A program made the position numbers and the translations under genes. Below are positions 8,382 through 15,811 of a stretch of DNA of 41,932 bases, piece by piece. The notes beneath the pieces are model-generated. The model worked only from the letters and a program-made list of their open reading frames with translations, was not told the origin of the DNA and made no database searches. The stretch is from positions 1 through 41,932 of the IMG/VR virus record IMGVR_UViG_3300048836_000983. One strand, written 5' to 3'. This DNA is from a virus. Within the stretch, counting starts at the first letter, position 1; every line of letters begins with the position of its first letter.

Positions 8382-10160
8382 TTATTGAGAGACGTTACTG
8401 CTTGCAATGTTTTCGCGCAGGGACTGCCAGGAGGCGTTCTGCGGCCAGGAGATGCCGGTCCAAGTTTGTCCCGCCCATGAAGCGCCCACGGTTAGTGTGC
8501 TCTGGCGCGGGCAGGAAATGGGCGTATAGTCAGGTCTTGTGTCGTCCAGAAAGAAGCGCCCGAGCGCGTGGTCCAGGTGGACGGGAGTCTGCGTTGTTAG
8601 ACAGGGCAGGCTTGCCACCACTGGTAGCTGTACGGTTTGATGGTGCTGTGCACTTTCTGTTTGGGAGCGATCAAACCGCTCGGCGATTTCAACCCGGCAT
8701 ATTCCCCCCGGCGTATCCGAGAGCAGGCTTTGGCCCAAGCGTACCCTCTCGCCTGCTTCCTGCCAGAAGAATCTGGGCGTGCAGGCGTTGGTGCTCCCCA
8801 GGGCCTGACCATCATCTGACGGGACAATCTCAGCCCGGCAGAACTTGCGTTCAGGCGTTGTCAGTGCCGGAACCCTGGACCAATGCGAGGTTCTGCGCAC
8901 CGTCTTGGGCACAGACTCAAGCCGCCACAGCTCTCCGGTCCTGCCGTCAGACAGCCGCACCGGCCCGCCATGCTCGACCCGTACAAAGAGATCATCCTCA
9001 TCGATAACCTCGACTTGTTCGACCATGGGCGAATTCTCCCAGGTCTTGAGGGATTCTCTTTGCCATGCGTCACGGACGTCCTTGTCGGTGCAGGTGCGCA
9101 GCACGCCAAGCCAAAAGCCCAGACCCAGGCCATAGGCTCCGCGTATGGATGATCGAACAGGCGTAAACGCAAAGGTTGGAATTGCAACGTCGACAGGATG
9201 TGAACGATCAAAACGCTCGGTCACTTCCTCTCTCTCGATGCGCATCCGGGTGGCGTTCAGATCGCTCTCAGAGGATAAGCGGAACCAATCCCCCGTTTCG
9301 ACGAGCGTAAAGCGTGGCAGGCAGGCGTTGGTATCTCCCAAACGCCAGCCATCGTCGGATGGTACAACTTCGGCCTTGCAGAATTTCCTCCTTGGGAATG
9401 GCTGCGCGTCTCGGGCACCTTGGCTATTGGCATTCACAAACAGATGCGAGTGCATGATGAACGGATTGGGTACGGGTTGGCAGGTGTCCAGAAGCATCCA
9501 ATCAAGCAGGCAGCGGTCGCCATATTTGACCCCGCTCGCCCGGGTGGGCACCTGCGCCGATTCCAGCCTGACAGCGCCCAGGGTCGCGATCTCTTCCCGA
9601 GTACGTCCAAAGGAGAGCTTGGTATATCCGTCACCCCACCAGATCACGCCGCTGTTATCGCAGAGCAGGGCGTCGCCCAACAAATCCGTGTCCAGCAGGA
9701 AGCGGCGCAGATCGTAGCCATGATACATGCGCGAAAGCCGGGATCTGGCGGGCGCTGACAGCCGCACAATGGCCAGCACACGTTCTATCCACTTGTCATC
9801 GTCAATGACCCGGCCAGGATCGATTTGGAACTCGGCGTAATGCACGCCGGGCACCTCCTGCTCCACGGTGACAACCGTATCCACCCAGGACAGCGCCACT
9901 TTCAGGGCCCTCGGCGTGCCGCGCAGGCGTTGCCACAGGATGCCTTCGGCAATGGCCCGCCTGGGATCAGGCAGGTACGGGAGCAGTTCGCCAAGTCCGT
10001 ATTCCCAGATAAGCCAGGGTAAGAGCGAGACGACCGGGTCGAACTTGAAACTGCGCAGGGCGGCAATCCCTGGCCCAACCCGGGCCAGGGGATCCATGGA
10101 CAAGGACAGCGCCCGTTCCAGGTTCGTTGCGTTGGCGGGAAGCAGGTGCTGTGGAGTCAT
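8382..10160 (-). CDS. I: Tail protein I (P2 gpI family) with a long duplicated C-terminal extension
   Basis: 592 aa, more than three times the length of P2 gpI (about 180 aa). Residues 1-170 carry the gpI core: M-D-P-L-A-R-V, P-W-L-I-W-E-Y-G, G-T-P-R-A-L-K-V-A-L, the wedge/baseplate component that works next to gpJ. The rest is an extension with two related blocks: about residues 255-325 (R-R-K-F-C-K-A-E-V-V-P-S-D-D-G ... E-R-F-D-R-S) and about residues 440-510 (E-R-K-F-C-R-A-E-I-V-P-S-D-D-G ... E-R-F-D-R-S). These look like an internal duplication of a small beta domain. The start overlaps gene J by ATGA. Confidence 0.85.
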   Translation of the reverse strand: MTPQHLLPANATNLERALSLSMDPLARVGPGIAALRSFKFDPVVSLLPWLIWEYGLGELLPYLPDPRRAIAEGILWQRLRGTPRALKVALSWVDTVVTVEQEVPGVHYAEFQIDPGRVIDDDKWIERVLAIVRLSAPARSRLSRMYHGYDLRRFLLDTDLLGDALLCDNSGVIWWGDGYTKLSFGRTREEIATLGAVRLESAQVPTRASGVKYGDRCLLDWMLLDTCQPVPNPFIMHSHLFVNANSQGARDAQPFPRRKFCKAEVVPSDDGWRLGDTNACLPRFTLVETGDWFRLSSESDLNATRMRIEREEVTERFDRSHPVDVAIPTFAFTPVRSSIRGAYGLGLGFWLGVLRTCTDKDVRDAWQRESLKTWENSPMVEQVEVIDEDDLFVRVEHGGPVRLSDGRTGELWRLESVPKTVRRTSHWSRVPALTTPERKFCRAEIVPSDDGQALGSTNACTPRFFWQEAGERVRLGQSLLSDTPGGICRVEIAERFDRSQTESAQHHQTVQLPVVASLPCLTTQTPVHLDHALGRFFLDDTRPDYTPISCPRQSTLTVGASWAGQTWTGISWPQNASWQSLRENIASSNVSQ

Positions 10161-11041
10161 CGGTCACGTCCGGCAAATTCAAGATTGATACTGGTCAGGC
10201 GCACGGCTTGGTGCGCCAAGGCCCGGATGCTGGCAGTAGGCGAGGAGAGCTCTACTTTGTGCACGCCATCCTTGTGCAGTTCGCTGATGATCCAGGACTG
10301 GGTCAGATCCCAGCCAAGTCCGGCGCTCGCCAGGAGTCGTCTGGGAAACTCATGGGCGATGGCATCGATGATCTCAATCGGAGCATCGGGATAAAGCCAG
10401 ATTCTGGCCTGCACATTCACATGCAGGATTTCAGCGGGCACGACCATGACGGTATCGGTCAGTACCCGCACATCATCACGCATGATGACCGCCGAGACAG
10501 CATCCAGCACCTCCGGCGGCACGTTTTCCCTGTCACCAGTGGCCAGCACGTTTACCCGCACCTGTCCGGGAGCCGGGCTATCCACTGCCACATCGGCCAC
10601 CTCCGGCGAAGCGGACAAGGCCCAGTAGCGGTAGTGCGCAGCGCCACCCGCACAGGCAAAGCCAATGATTCTGGCCCTGATCCGCAGGCGAAGAGACGTG
10701 TCATCTTCCATGATGCGCGGCGTGATGGGCCGGGTAGCCAAGTCCTCTTCCTGGATGACCATGCGAAACACGCCATAAAAGCTGGCCAGATGATCAAGGT
10801 CACTGCCACCGGCAAAGGCGAGCAGGTTGGCCCTGGCCGCGCCGTTGACCCGCGCACGCAGGAGCAGTTCGCGGTATGCGGCCACCTCCAGGAGCTTTAT
10901 GGCCGGGTCGGATTCCAGAAAGGCGGAATAATCCGGCCAGCGGGCTTTGAAGTCGTCCTTGAGGGCGGCCAGAATCTTTTCGTAGTCCAAGGCCTCGATA
11001 ATTTGGGGCAAGGGCAGATCGGAGAGTTCCTTGACCTTCAT
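10157..11041 (-). CDS. J: Baseplate assembly protein J
   Basis: 294 aa, the normal length for P2 gpJ (about 300 aa). It forms the baseplate wedge with W and I. Recognisable are the N-terminal L-S-D-L-P-L-P-Q-I-I, the block around residues 60-90 with L-L-R-A-R-V-N-G-A-A-R-A-N-L-L-A-F-A and D-L-D-H-L, and the V-R-V-N-V-L-A segment of the Baseplate_J domain. Start and stop both overlap neighbours (W upstream, I downstream) as ATGA, so W-J-I form one coupled translation unit. Confidence 0.95.
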   Translation of the reverse strand: MKVKELSDLPLPQIIEALDYEKILAALKDDFKARWPDYSAFLESDPAIKLLEVAAYRELLLRARVNGAARANLLAFAGGSDLDHLASFYGVFRMVIQEEDLATRPITPRIMEDDTSLRLRIRARIIGFACAGGAAHYRYWALSASPEVADVAVDSPAPGQVRVNVLATGDRENVPPEVLDAVSAVIMRDDVRVLTDTVMVVPAEILHVNVQARIWLYPDAPIEIIDAIAHEFPRRLLASAGLGWDLTQSWIISELHKDGVHKVELSSPTASIRALAHQAVRLTSINLEFAGRDR

Positions 11042-11379
11042 GTGCTCACCTCCACGCCGGAAATCGTGATGTCATTACCGTCCGGCAGATAGACGCCCTC
11101 CAGATCCAGCATGACGCGACCGGCCACGGCTTCGACAATCCTGACGCGGGTCAGGCGCAGCCGGGGCTCCCATTTTTGCAGCGCCTCGGCAGTGGCTGCG
11201 TAGAGTTCCATGGCCAGTCTGGGTGTGATGGGATTATCCACCAATTCCGGCAGTCGCGAACCATAGTCGCGGCGCATGACCCGGGTGCCGTGCCTTGTAG
11301 TCAGGATGTCGCGGATGCTTTGATGCAGGTGGGAAAGGCTCGATAATGCCTGGCCTGTTTGCGCGTTGGTACCAAACAT
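11038..11379 (-). CDS. W: Baseplate wedge protein W (GPW/gp25 family)
   Basis: 113 aa, the usual length for the gpW/gp25 lysozyme-like baseplate family. Shows the conserved core: L-H-Q-S-I-R-D-I-L-T-T, R-H-G-T-R-V-M-R-R-D-Y-G-S-R-L-P-E-L-V-D and E-P-R-L-R-L-T-R-V. ATG at 11379 is preceded by AGGGAGG. Upstream the prlF-yhaV cassette of opposite polarity separates it from the PAAR and V genes, so its transcription must cross that cassette or start from an unseen promoter. Confidence 0.92.
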   Translation of the reverse strand: MFGTNAQTGQALSSLSHLHQSIRDILTTRHGTRVMRRDYGSRLPELVDNPITPRLAMELYAATAEALQKWEPRLRLTRVRIVEAVAGRVMLDLEGVYLPDGNDITISGVEVST

Positions 11380-11392
11380 TTAAGCGCCTCCC

Positions 11393-11421
11393 TTGACTGC
11401 GTAAGGAATAATCCTTACGAG
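11393..11421 (+). promoter_or_regulatory. Candidate prlF-yhaV promoter with operator palindrome
   Basis: TTGACT (11393-11398) could be a -35 box, with a weak -10 (TACGAG, 11416-11421) 17 bases later. Within it lies GTAAGGAATAATCCTTAC (11401-11418), two 7-base arms around a 4-base spacer. A palindrome between -35 and -10 just before a TA operon is where an AbrB-fold antitoxin such as PrlF would autorepress. The palindrome is certain; its use is inferred. Confidence 0.6.
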
Positions 11422-11453
11422 TTGATGAAAGTCTAATTCAAAAGAGGTTCGCC

Positions 11454-11774
11454 ATGCCTGCTATTCGCGAAGTTGCCACCATCACATCAAAAGGCCAGAT
11501 CACCCTGCCCAAGCCCATCCGTCAGGCTCTGGGAGTAGATGCTGGGGGCAAAGTTGCATTTGATTTTTCAGGTGGTCGAGTCATCGTGACGCGTGTGATG
11601 GATGAGCCTCATGAGGATCCGGCCATTGCGAGTTTCTTGGCTCTGTTGGAGAAAGACATTCGTTCTGGCCGGAACATCTCAGCCCTACCGGATGATTTGG
11701 CACGTTCAATGCTCGCGGCCCTTGGTGAGCAGGTGGATCTGAATGAAGACATCGTCGGCGACGTGTCGCTGTGA
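11454..11774 (+). CDS. prlF: Antitoxin PrlF (SohA) of the PrlF-YhaV toxin-antitoxin system
   Basis: 106 aa, similar to E. coli PrlF (about 111 aa). The N-terminal 50 residues form an AbrB/SpoVT-type swapped-hairpin DNA-binding domain with the classic T-S-K-G-Q-I-T-L-P-K-P-I-R-Q-A-L-G-V signature; the C-terminal half (D-P-A-I-A-S-F-L-A-L-L-E-K-D-I) is the toxin-neutralising part. A GAGG ribosome site lies ahead of ATG. The gene overlaps the toxin as GTGA. The cassette runs against the surrounding late operon, so it is an independent cargo module that could stabilise the prophage or act in defence; the latter is inferred. Confidence 0.92.
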   Translation: MPAIREVATITSKGQITLPKPIRQALGVDAGGKVAFDFSGGRVIVTRVMDEPHEDPAIASFLALLEKDIRSGRNISALPDDLARSMLAALGEQVDLNEDIVGDVSL

Positions 11775-12226
11775 TTCAGCGTCACGGATGGACTCTGCTC
11801 TTTCATGCTTGCCTGATCGAGCAGCTTCAAAAACTTGATGCCGCCGTCGTCCGCGCGAAGGCGCAAGATCCCCACTGCTTTGAGTCCAACGCCAACGTCA
11901 AGCTGTTCAATGCCTTGGCGGAGCTGATTTTTGAGACTGTCCCAAGCGATCCAAACCGAGACGAATACCGGCAAGGCAATACGATGGGCCCTGCATTTCG
12001 ACACTGGCGGCGTGCCAAGATTGGTCGCCGGTTTCGACTATTTTTCCGGTTCGATTCAAAGACCAAGATCGTCATCTTTGCTTGGGTCAATGATGAGAAT
12101 ACGTTGCGTTCCTCTGGTGCTAAGACCGACCCTTATGTGGTCTTCCAGAAAATGCTGAAGTCTGGCCATCCACCAGATGATTGGGATGCACTGCTAGCTG
12201 CCGGAAAATCCGACTGGAAAGGTTAA
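11771..12226 (+). CDS. yhaV: Toxin YhaV (RelE-like ribosome-dependent mRNA interferase)
   Basis: 151 aa, as in E. coli YhaV (154 aa). The C-terminal half carries the family signature: R-F-R-L-F-F-R-F, W-V-N-D-E-N-T-L-R, K-T-D-P-Y-V-V-F-Q-K-M-L-K and G-H-P-P-D-D-W. YhaV cleaves mRNA in association with the ribosome and is neutralised by PrlF. The start is GTG at 11771, overlapping the prlF stop by four bases, which keeps toxin synthesis tied to antitoxin translation. The module appears intact, so it is probably active. Confidence 0.93.
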   Translation: MIQRHGWTLLFHACLIEQLQKLDAAVVRAKAQDPHCFESNANVKLFNALAELIFETVPSDPNRDEYRQGNTMGPAFRHWRRAKIGRRFRLFFRFDSKTKIVIFAWVNDENTLRSSGAKTDPYVVFQKMLKSGHPPDDWDALLAAGKSDWKG

Positions 12227-12301
12227 CGGTACGACTTCGCGTTCTCATCCGCCGCGAAATGCAACTTTGATTTCTCTGGGCCTCAACTCCAATCATGAGT
12301 C

Positions 12302-12595
12302 TCATCCATTGATGAAAACGTTGTGCGATCCAGTCGCGTTTCGGCTTCCGCATGCGACCGCGTCGCCGACACGGGCATGAGCACGGCCGTTGACAAAGAC
12401 GTTGGGCGAGCCGCTTCCCTGGGATGAGCCGTGGCATTCCGGGATTGGCGGGCAGCAGTGGACGGCCCAGGTATCACCAACACGGTGCGATCCAAGGTTG
12501 TTGATGAACACGTTGGCCGATCCCTGGATGTTTGGACGTGGCGGCCAGCAGCCGTGGCCGGTGCAGATGTCTGTGTGTCGATGTGCGGCGGGCAT
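12302..12595 (-). CDS. PAAR-domain spike tip protein
   Basis: 97 aa, the typical length of a single PAAR domain. It would cap the central spike of the baseplate and, through a bound metal, sharpen the tip that pierces the cell surface. Visible features: H-R-H-T-D-I-C-T-G-H-G-C near the start, two N-V-F-I/V-N repeats (residues about 28-32 and 64-68) and a third N-V-F-I-N at the C-terminus, plus several Cys and His residues for metal binding. It follows baseplate V with a 9-base gap, the usual pairing of spike and tip. Confidence 0.88.
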   Translation of the reverse strand: MPAAHRHTDICTGHGCWPPRPNIQGSANVFINNLGSHRVGDTWAVHCCPPIPECHGSSQGSGSPNVFVNGRAHARVGDAVACGSRNATGSHNVFING

Positions 12596-12604
12596 GGCTG
12601 CTTC

Positions 12605-13096
12605 CTATCTGTCGTCGTTGAAGTCGATGCGGTCGGCCCTGATCCAGACATTGTGCGGACCAATGATGACCTGCGTGGTGCCGGTCAATATTTCCATAGT
12701 GCCATCGTTGGCCCGCATGTCGAGACGCCAGCGGTGCTCCTTGCGGTCGTACTCCTCGATGGTCCCGTCCTTGAAGATAGTCCGGCGCACGTCCTTTGTG
12801 CCTGCAGGTTGCGGGTGTGCGTCGCGGTAGCAAGACCCGATGACCACGGCCGCAGCCAAGTCGCCGCCAGGCGCCGCCAGAACCACCTGTTCGCCGGGTT
12901 CAGGCGCATGCCAAGTGCGATCTTCGCCAGCGCGCGGAGTCGTGAACGGCAGCCATCCCGTGAGGGTTTCTCCGGCCCGCACCCGTACTCTGGCTCTAGC
13001 CGCATCCAGTTCCGTTACCTGACCAATCACGATGATATTGCTGATGCGGCGCTCGGCATCACCCATGTCGCGCAGCATCTCGCGGTCAATGTTCAT
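12605..13096 (-). CDS. V: Baseplate assembly protein V (spike)
   Basis: 163 aa; P2 gpV is about 210 aa, so this is a short version, probably because the metal-binding apex is supplied by the separate PAAR protein next door. The OB-fold core is seen in G-Q-V-T-E-L-D-A-A-R-A-R-V-R-V with the following L-T-G-W-L-P-F and E-P-G-E-Q-V-V-L-A-A-P-G-G-D-L, and the C-terminal beta-helix portion in the repeated D-G-T-I-E, N-D-G-T-M-E and I-R-A-D-R pattern. ATG at 13096 overlaps the end of the preceding gene by 11 bases. Confidence 0.88.
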   Translation of the reverse strand: MNIDREMLRDMGDAERRISNIIVIGQVTELDAARARVRVRAGETLTGWLPFTTPRAGEDRTWHAPEPGEQVVLAAPGGDLAAAVVIGSCYRDAHPQPAGTKDVRRTIFKDGTIEEYDRKEHRWRLDMRANDGTMEILTGTTQVIIGPHNVWIRADRIDFNDDR

Positions 13097-13685
13097 TGTC
13101 GTGTCCTAAAAACGCCATGCAGTCGCAAAGGTCCTGGTCAAAGGTTTCATGGTCAGTTGGTTGGTCTCTCTGGCCGATGTCGGTAGTTCTTGGTACCGGG
13201 AGAGTGCTTATGAGTACCTGCATGGGCACAGGCGACCCTTCATCTTCCTGGGGATGGGTCCAATAGCTCACTTCATAGAGCAAGCGCAGGCCCAAGACAG
13301 GAGTGTCACCGTCCAGATCGTATTCCAAATCCGTGCGAGTCAGGCGCAGTCCTTCAATCATAGTGCCCAGGGTGTCGTCGGCTTCCAGAAAACCCTCCAC
13401 CGCTTGGGCGATGGTTTCGGCTTCCTCATCGGCCTGGCTTCCCGTGGTCACAACGTCCACGGCCAGTTCGAGTTTGCGGTAACGAAGTCCAGGGTGCGCA
13501 TTTGGCGTGTCTTCGACCCGTTCCGTAGCTGTGGTGATGAGGAGTGCCGGGAGTTTGCCAGGTACCAGCGGCATGGTGCGGTGGATGGAAATGCGCGAGG
13601 CAGCGAGACGCTCATCAACTTCCGGCAAATTTGCCACAAGTCGCTCACGCACCGCCTCGCGGATAAGGGTTCTGGGTGCCTTCAT
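13086..13685 (-). CDS. Phage tail terminator / minor tail protein-like
   Basis: 199 aa. The first 150 residues have the mixed alpha/beta order of tail-completion proteins: R-E-A-V-R-E-R-L-V-A-N-L-P-E-V at the N-terminus, then L-P-A-L-L-I-T-T-A-T-E-R-V, R-Y-R-K-L-E-L-A-V-D-V-V and L-R-L-L-Y-E-V-S-Y. It lies between the head-tail joining gene and baseplate V, where lambda gpU- or P2 gpR-like completion proteins sit. It would stop tail tube polymerisation and join tail to head. The Asp/Gln-rich last 40 residues look unfolded. It contains one of three copies of a 19-base word described in the findings. Confidence 0.65.
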   Translation of the reverse strand: MKAPRTLIREAVRERLVANLPEVDERLAASRISIHRTMPLVPGKLPALLITTATERVEDTPNAHPGLRYRKLELAVDVVTTGSQADEEAETIAQAVEGFLEADDTLGTMIEGLRLTRTDLEYDLDGDTPVLGLRLLYEVSYWTHPQEDEGSPVPMQVLISTLPVPRTTDIGQRDQPTDHETFDQDLCDCMAFLGHDNEH

Positions 13686-13688
13686 GGC

Positions 13689-14006
13689 TTATTTCCTGTG
13701 CAGCATAAGTTTGATGAAATCATGCCCGTCAGGACGAGCATTGACGATCATGTACCGCTGGCCGCGTACCGTCACCTCGTCGCCCTGGGTGGGCACGACG
13801 GGTACATCAAAAGAGGCCACTTCCAGCATGGGCTGGACCGTGGACACCGGAACTCCGGCATCCACGTCCAAGGATTCAAACTCCGCGACAAAGACGCCGC
13901 GAGCAGAGATGTCCACGCCTTCCACATGCAGGGTGACCGGTTCGGCCATGACCTTCATCAGCGCTGACATCGCTGGCCGGGAGAGCATGGCGAATACTGA
14001 GTCCAT
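13689..14006 (-). CDS. Head-tail joining protein (lambda gpFII-like)
   Basis: 105 aa, near the size of lambda FII (117 aa). The start M-D-S-V-F-A-M-L-S-R-P-A-M-S-A-L and the C-terminal beta pattern (P-T-Q-G-D-E-V-T-V-R-G-Q-R-Y-M-I-V-N-A-R-P-D-G) fit phage head-tail attachment proteins, in which the final strand carries the G-D-x-V-x-V-x-G-x-x-Y motif. Encoded between the capsid and the tail terminator, it should complete the neck and accept the tail. The gaps to its neighbours are three bases each, consistent with one operon. Confidence 0.78.
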   Translation of the reverse strand: MDSVFAMLSRPAMSALMKVMAEPVTLHVEGVDISARGVFVAEFESLDVDAGVPVSTVQPMLEVASFDVPVVPTQGDEVTVRGQRYMIVNARPDGHDFIKLMLHRK

Positions 14007-14009
14007 GGT

Positions 14010-15026
14010 TTACCAGCCGTTGCTGGAGAAGAGACGCACGGTGAGGGCAGGGCGTTTGACGATGGGTAGAGGATTGGACTCGGTCAGGATGTCGATACCG
14101 GTGCCATTCTGGCGGGCCAGCTGCCGGGCATAGAGCTCCTGTCCGTAGGTGCCAACTGCTTCCATGAAGTTACCCGGCGCAAAATAGGTCCGGAAGGTAT
14201 CGAAAGTGCCCAGCGGAAACGCGATGCCTTCCTGGGCGGTGATCAGTTGATCGATCGATCCGCCAAACAGGGTCACGCTGCCCGCGTACTCCTCGAACAC
14301 GATGCTGCCAAAACGAAAACCACGACGCACATCGTCGCGCAGCGGGTTCACGCCCTGCTGGAACTGGTAGGCTTCCTTGACGGACTTGTGCCTTACGAGC
14401 GCATCGAAGAATTCTGGACTGACAAGAGCGTGGACGCCAGTCATGGTCTCGCCCTTGAGGTTCTCTTCAATGTGCCGGGCCACGGCAGTGCATTTGTCGG
14501 CCAAGTCTGCGGCCGCATCGCCAAATTTGAAGTCCACGCTCTTCTTGGAGATTCCAAACTCGGCATGCCAATCATAGACCGTGTTGCCGGCGCCGTCCTT
14601 GGTCACGCCGGACAGGGCTTTGACGCGCATGTATTCCAGGGTCTGGCCATGCTTGCCGCGCATCTTCTGCAGCTTGCGGGTCATGACGGTTACCAGAGGA
14701 TCCTCTTCCTGGATGCCAAAGCCGCGTCTGCCTTGCACTTCCTCGGGCAGGACCACGTCATTGTGTGGGATATGCGGCACGGTGTAGGAACGCAGCTGTG
14801 GCAAATCATTAGAACCTACCGTGGCAGGAGCGCCAGGGCGGGTGGCCGGGAGCAGGCGCAGTTCTCCTTCCACCGATTCAATGAGCACGGCGCGCTGTGC
14901 GATGGGCTCGCTCACAAACAGGCCCATCTGGTTCAAACGTCCGTACTGGTTGGGCAGGATATTGATGGCCTGGGTCATCTCCGCCAGGGAGAAACCATTG
15001 CCAAAGGGATTGATGACGATACTCAT
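14010..15026 (-). CDS. Major capsid protein (lambda gpE family)
   Basis: 338 aa, matching lambda gpE (341 aa). It builds the HK97-fold icosahedral shell. Typical features: N-terminal M-T-Q-A-I-N-I-L-P-N-Q-Y-G-R-L-N-Q-M-G-L-F, the T-V-P-H-I-P-H-N-D-V-V-L-P-E-E-V-Q-G region at about residues 83-100, and G-E-T-M-T-G-V-H-A-L-V-S-P-E-F-F-D-A-L near the middle. The C-terminal E-S-N-P-L-P-I-V-K-R-P closes the fold as in relatives. Directly preceded by the decoration protein, as in lambda D-E. Confidence 0.95.
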   Translation of the reverse strand: MSIVINPFGNGFSLAEMTQAINILPNQYGRLNQMGLFVSEPIAQRAVLIESVEGELRLLPATRPGAPATVGSNDLPQLRSYTVPHIPHNDVVLPEEVQGRRGFGIQEEDPLVTVMTRKLQKMRGKHGQTLEYMRVKALSGVTKDGAGNTVYDWHAEFGISKKSVDFKFGDAAADLADKCTAVARHIEENLKGETMTGVHALVSPEFFDALVRHKSVKEAYQFQQGVNPLRDDVRRGFRFGSIVFEEYAGSVTLFGGSIDQLITAQEGIAFPLGTFDTFRTYFAPGNFMEAVGTYGQELYARQLARQNGTGIDILTESNPLPIVKRPALTVRLFSSNGW

Positions 15027-15037
15027 TGATACTCCTC

Positions 15038-15427
15038 CTAGCCCTGACGGACAACGATGCCGTAGGCTGCCAATTGCTGAGTTTTAAGTTCACGCTCCAG
15101 GGCAGTGTCTACGGACGCATCCATGGTCAGCGCGTTTTCGGCCACGATGGACATGCCGCGAGCCAGGACCAGGCCATCAGCTTCCGCAGTGGTGGCGTCG
15201 ACATTCTCCAACAAAACCGCGCACGCGACCTCCGCGCCTTCGAGGCCAGCGGTCTCCGTGGCGGGCGCGAGAGTGTAGTGTCCGGATGTGGTAATTTTGC
15301 CCAGGACAGCGCCAGCAGGATATTCCTGGCCAGATTTCAGTGTGACGATCTCCCGGGTGTACTCGGGATTGGCGTCATGCTTCACAAGGTCGGCAAGAGA
15401 GGGCGCAGCGGTCATAACGGTAGGCAT
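15038..15427 (-). CDS. Head decoration protein (lambda gpD-like)
   Basis: 129 aa (lambda gpD is 110 aa). It would form trimers on the capsid surface that stabilise the expanded head. It shows the family's N-terminal strand followed by G-Q-E-Y-P-A-G-A-V-L-G-K-I-T-T-S-G-H-Y and a closing A-L-E-R-E-L-K-T-Q-Q-L-A-A-Y-G-I-V-V-R. The gene is placed between the protease/scaffold gene (12-base gap) and the capsid gene (11-base gap), the lambda order C-D-E. Confidence 0.9.
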   Translation of the reverse strand: MPTVMTAAPSLADLVKHDANPEYTREIVTLKSGQEYPAGAVLGKITTSGHYTLAPATETAGLEGAEVACAVLLENVDATTAEADGLVLARGMSIVAENALTMDASVDTALERELKTQQLAAYGIVVRQG

Positions 15428-15439
15428 GGTTTCTCTCCT

Positions 15440-15811
15440 TTATTTCGAACCGGCAACGCGAGCGGCGGCATCCACCAGGGCGCTGGTTTTGGGTTGCGAT
15501 GGTGCGGGAATATGGGCTGCGATATCTTCCTGCGTATCGCGGGCGACGGCTTGCTCCAGGACGGATTTGCGCAGGGCGTCAGGCGTTACGCCCTTGGCCA
15601 TGGCCTCTGCCGGGTCCACGTTCACGCCCATGCGCTTTGCTTGGGCGGCGATCTCTGCCAGTTCGGACATCTGGGCTCGCAGGCGGGATTCGATCTGGGC
15701 TTCGATCTGGGACATGTCCACGGTATGTTCCTGAATGGTTGGCGTTGCCATGCTCGGCGAGCTGGTGGGCTCCGTGGCCATGACGGCAGGTTCGGATTCC
15801 ATGTGTGTCAT
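15440..15811 (-). CDS. Nested scaffold protein (Nu3-like), internal start in protease gene
   Basis: An in-frame ATG at 15811 is preceded by AAGGAG with a 6-base spacer, a far better ribosome site than expected by chance inside a coding region. It would produce the last 123 residues of the protease/scaffold protein. These are rich in Ala, Gln and Glu, with a helix around S-Q-I-E-A-Q-I-E-S-R-L-R-A-Q-M, as for head scaffolds. In lambda the scaffold Nu3 is made in exactly this way within gene C. The signal is seen; separate synthesis is inferred from the lambda precedent. Confidence 0.7.
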   Translation of the reverse strand: MTHMESEPAVMATEPTSSPSMATPTIQEHTVDMSQIEAQIESRLRAQMSELAEIAAQAKRMGVNVDPAEAMAKGVTPDALRKSVLEQAVARDTQEDIAAHIPAPSQPKTSALVDAAARVAGSK

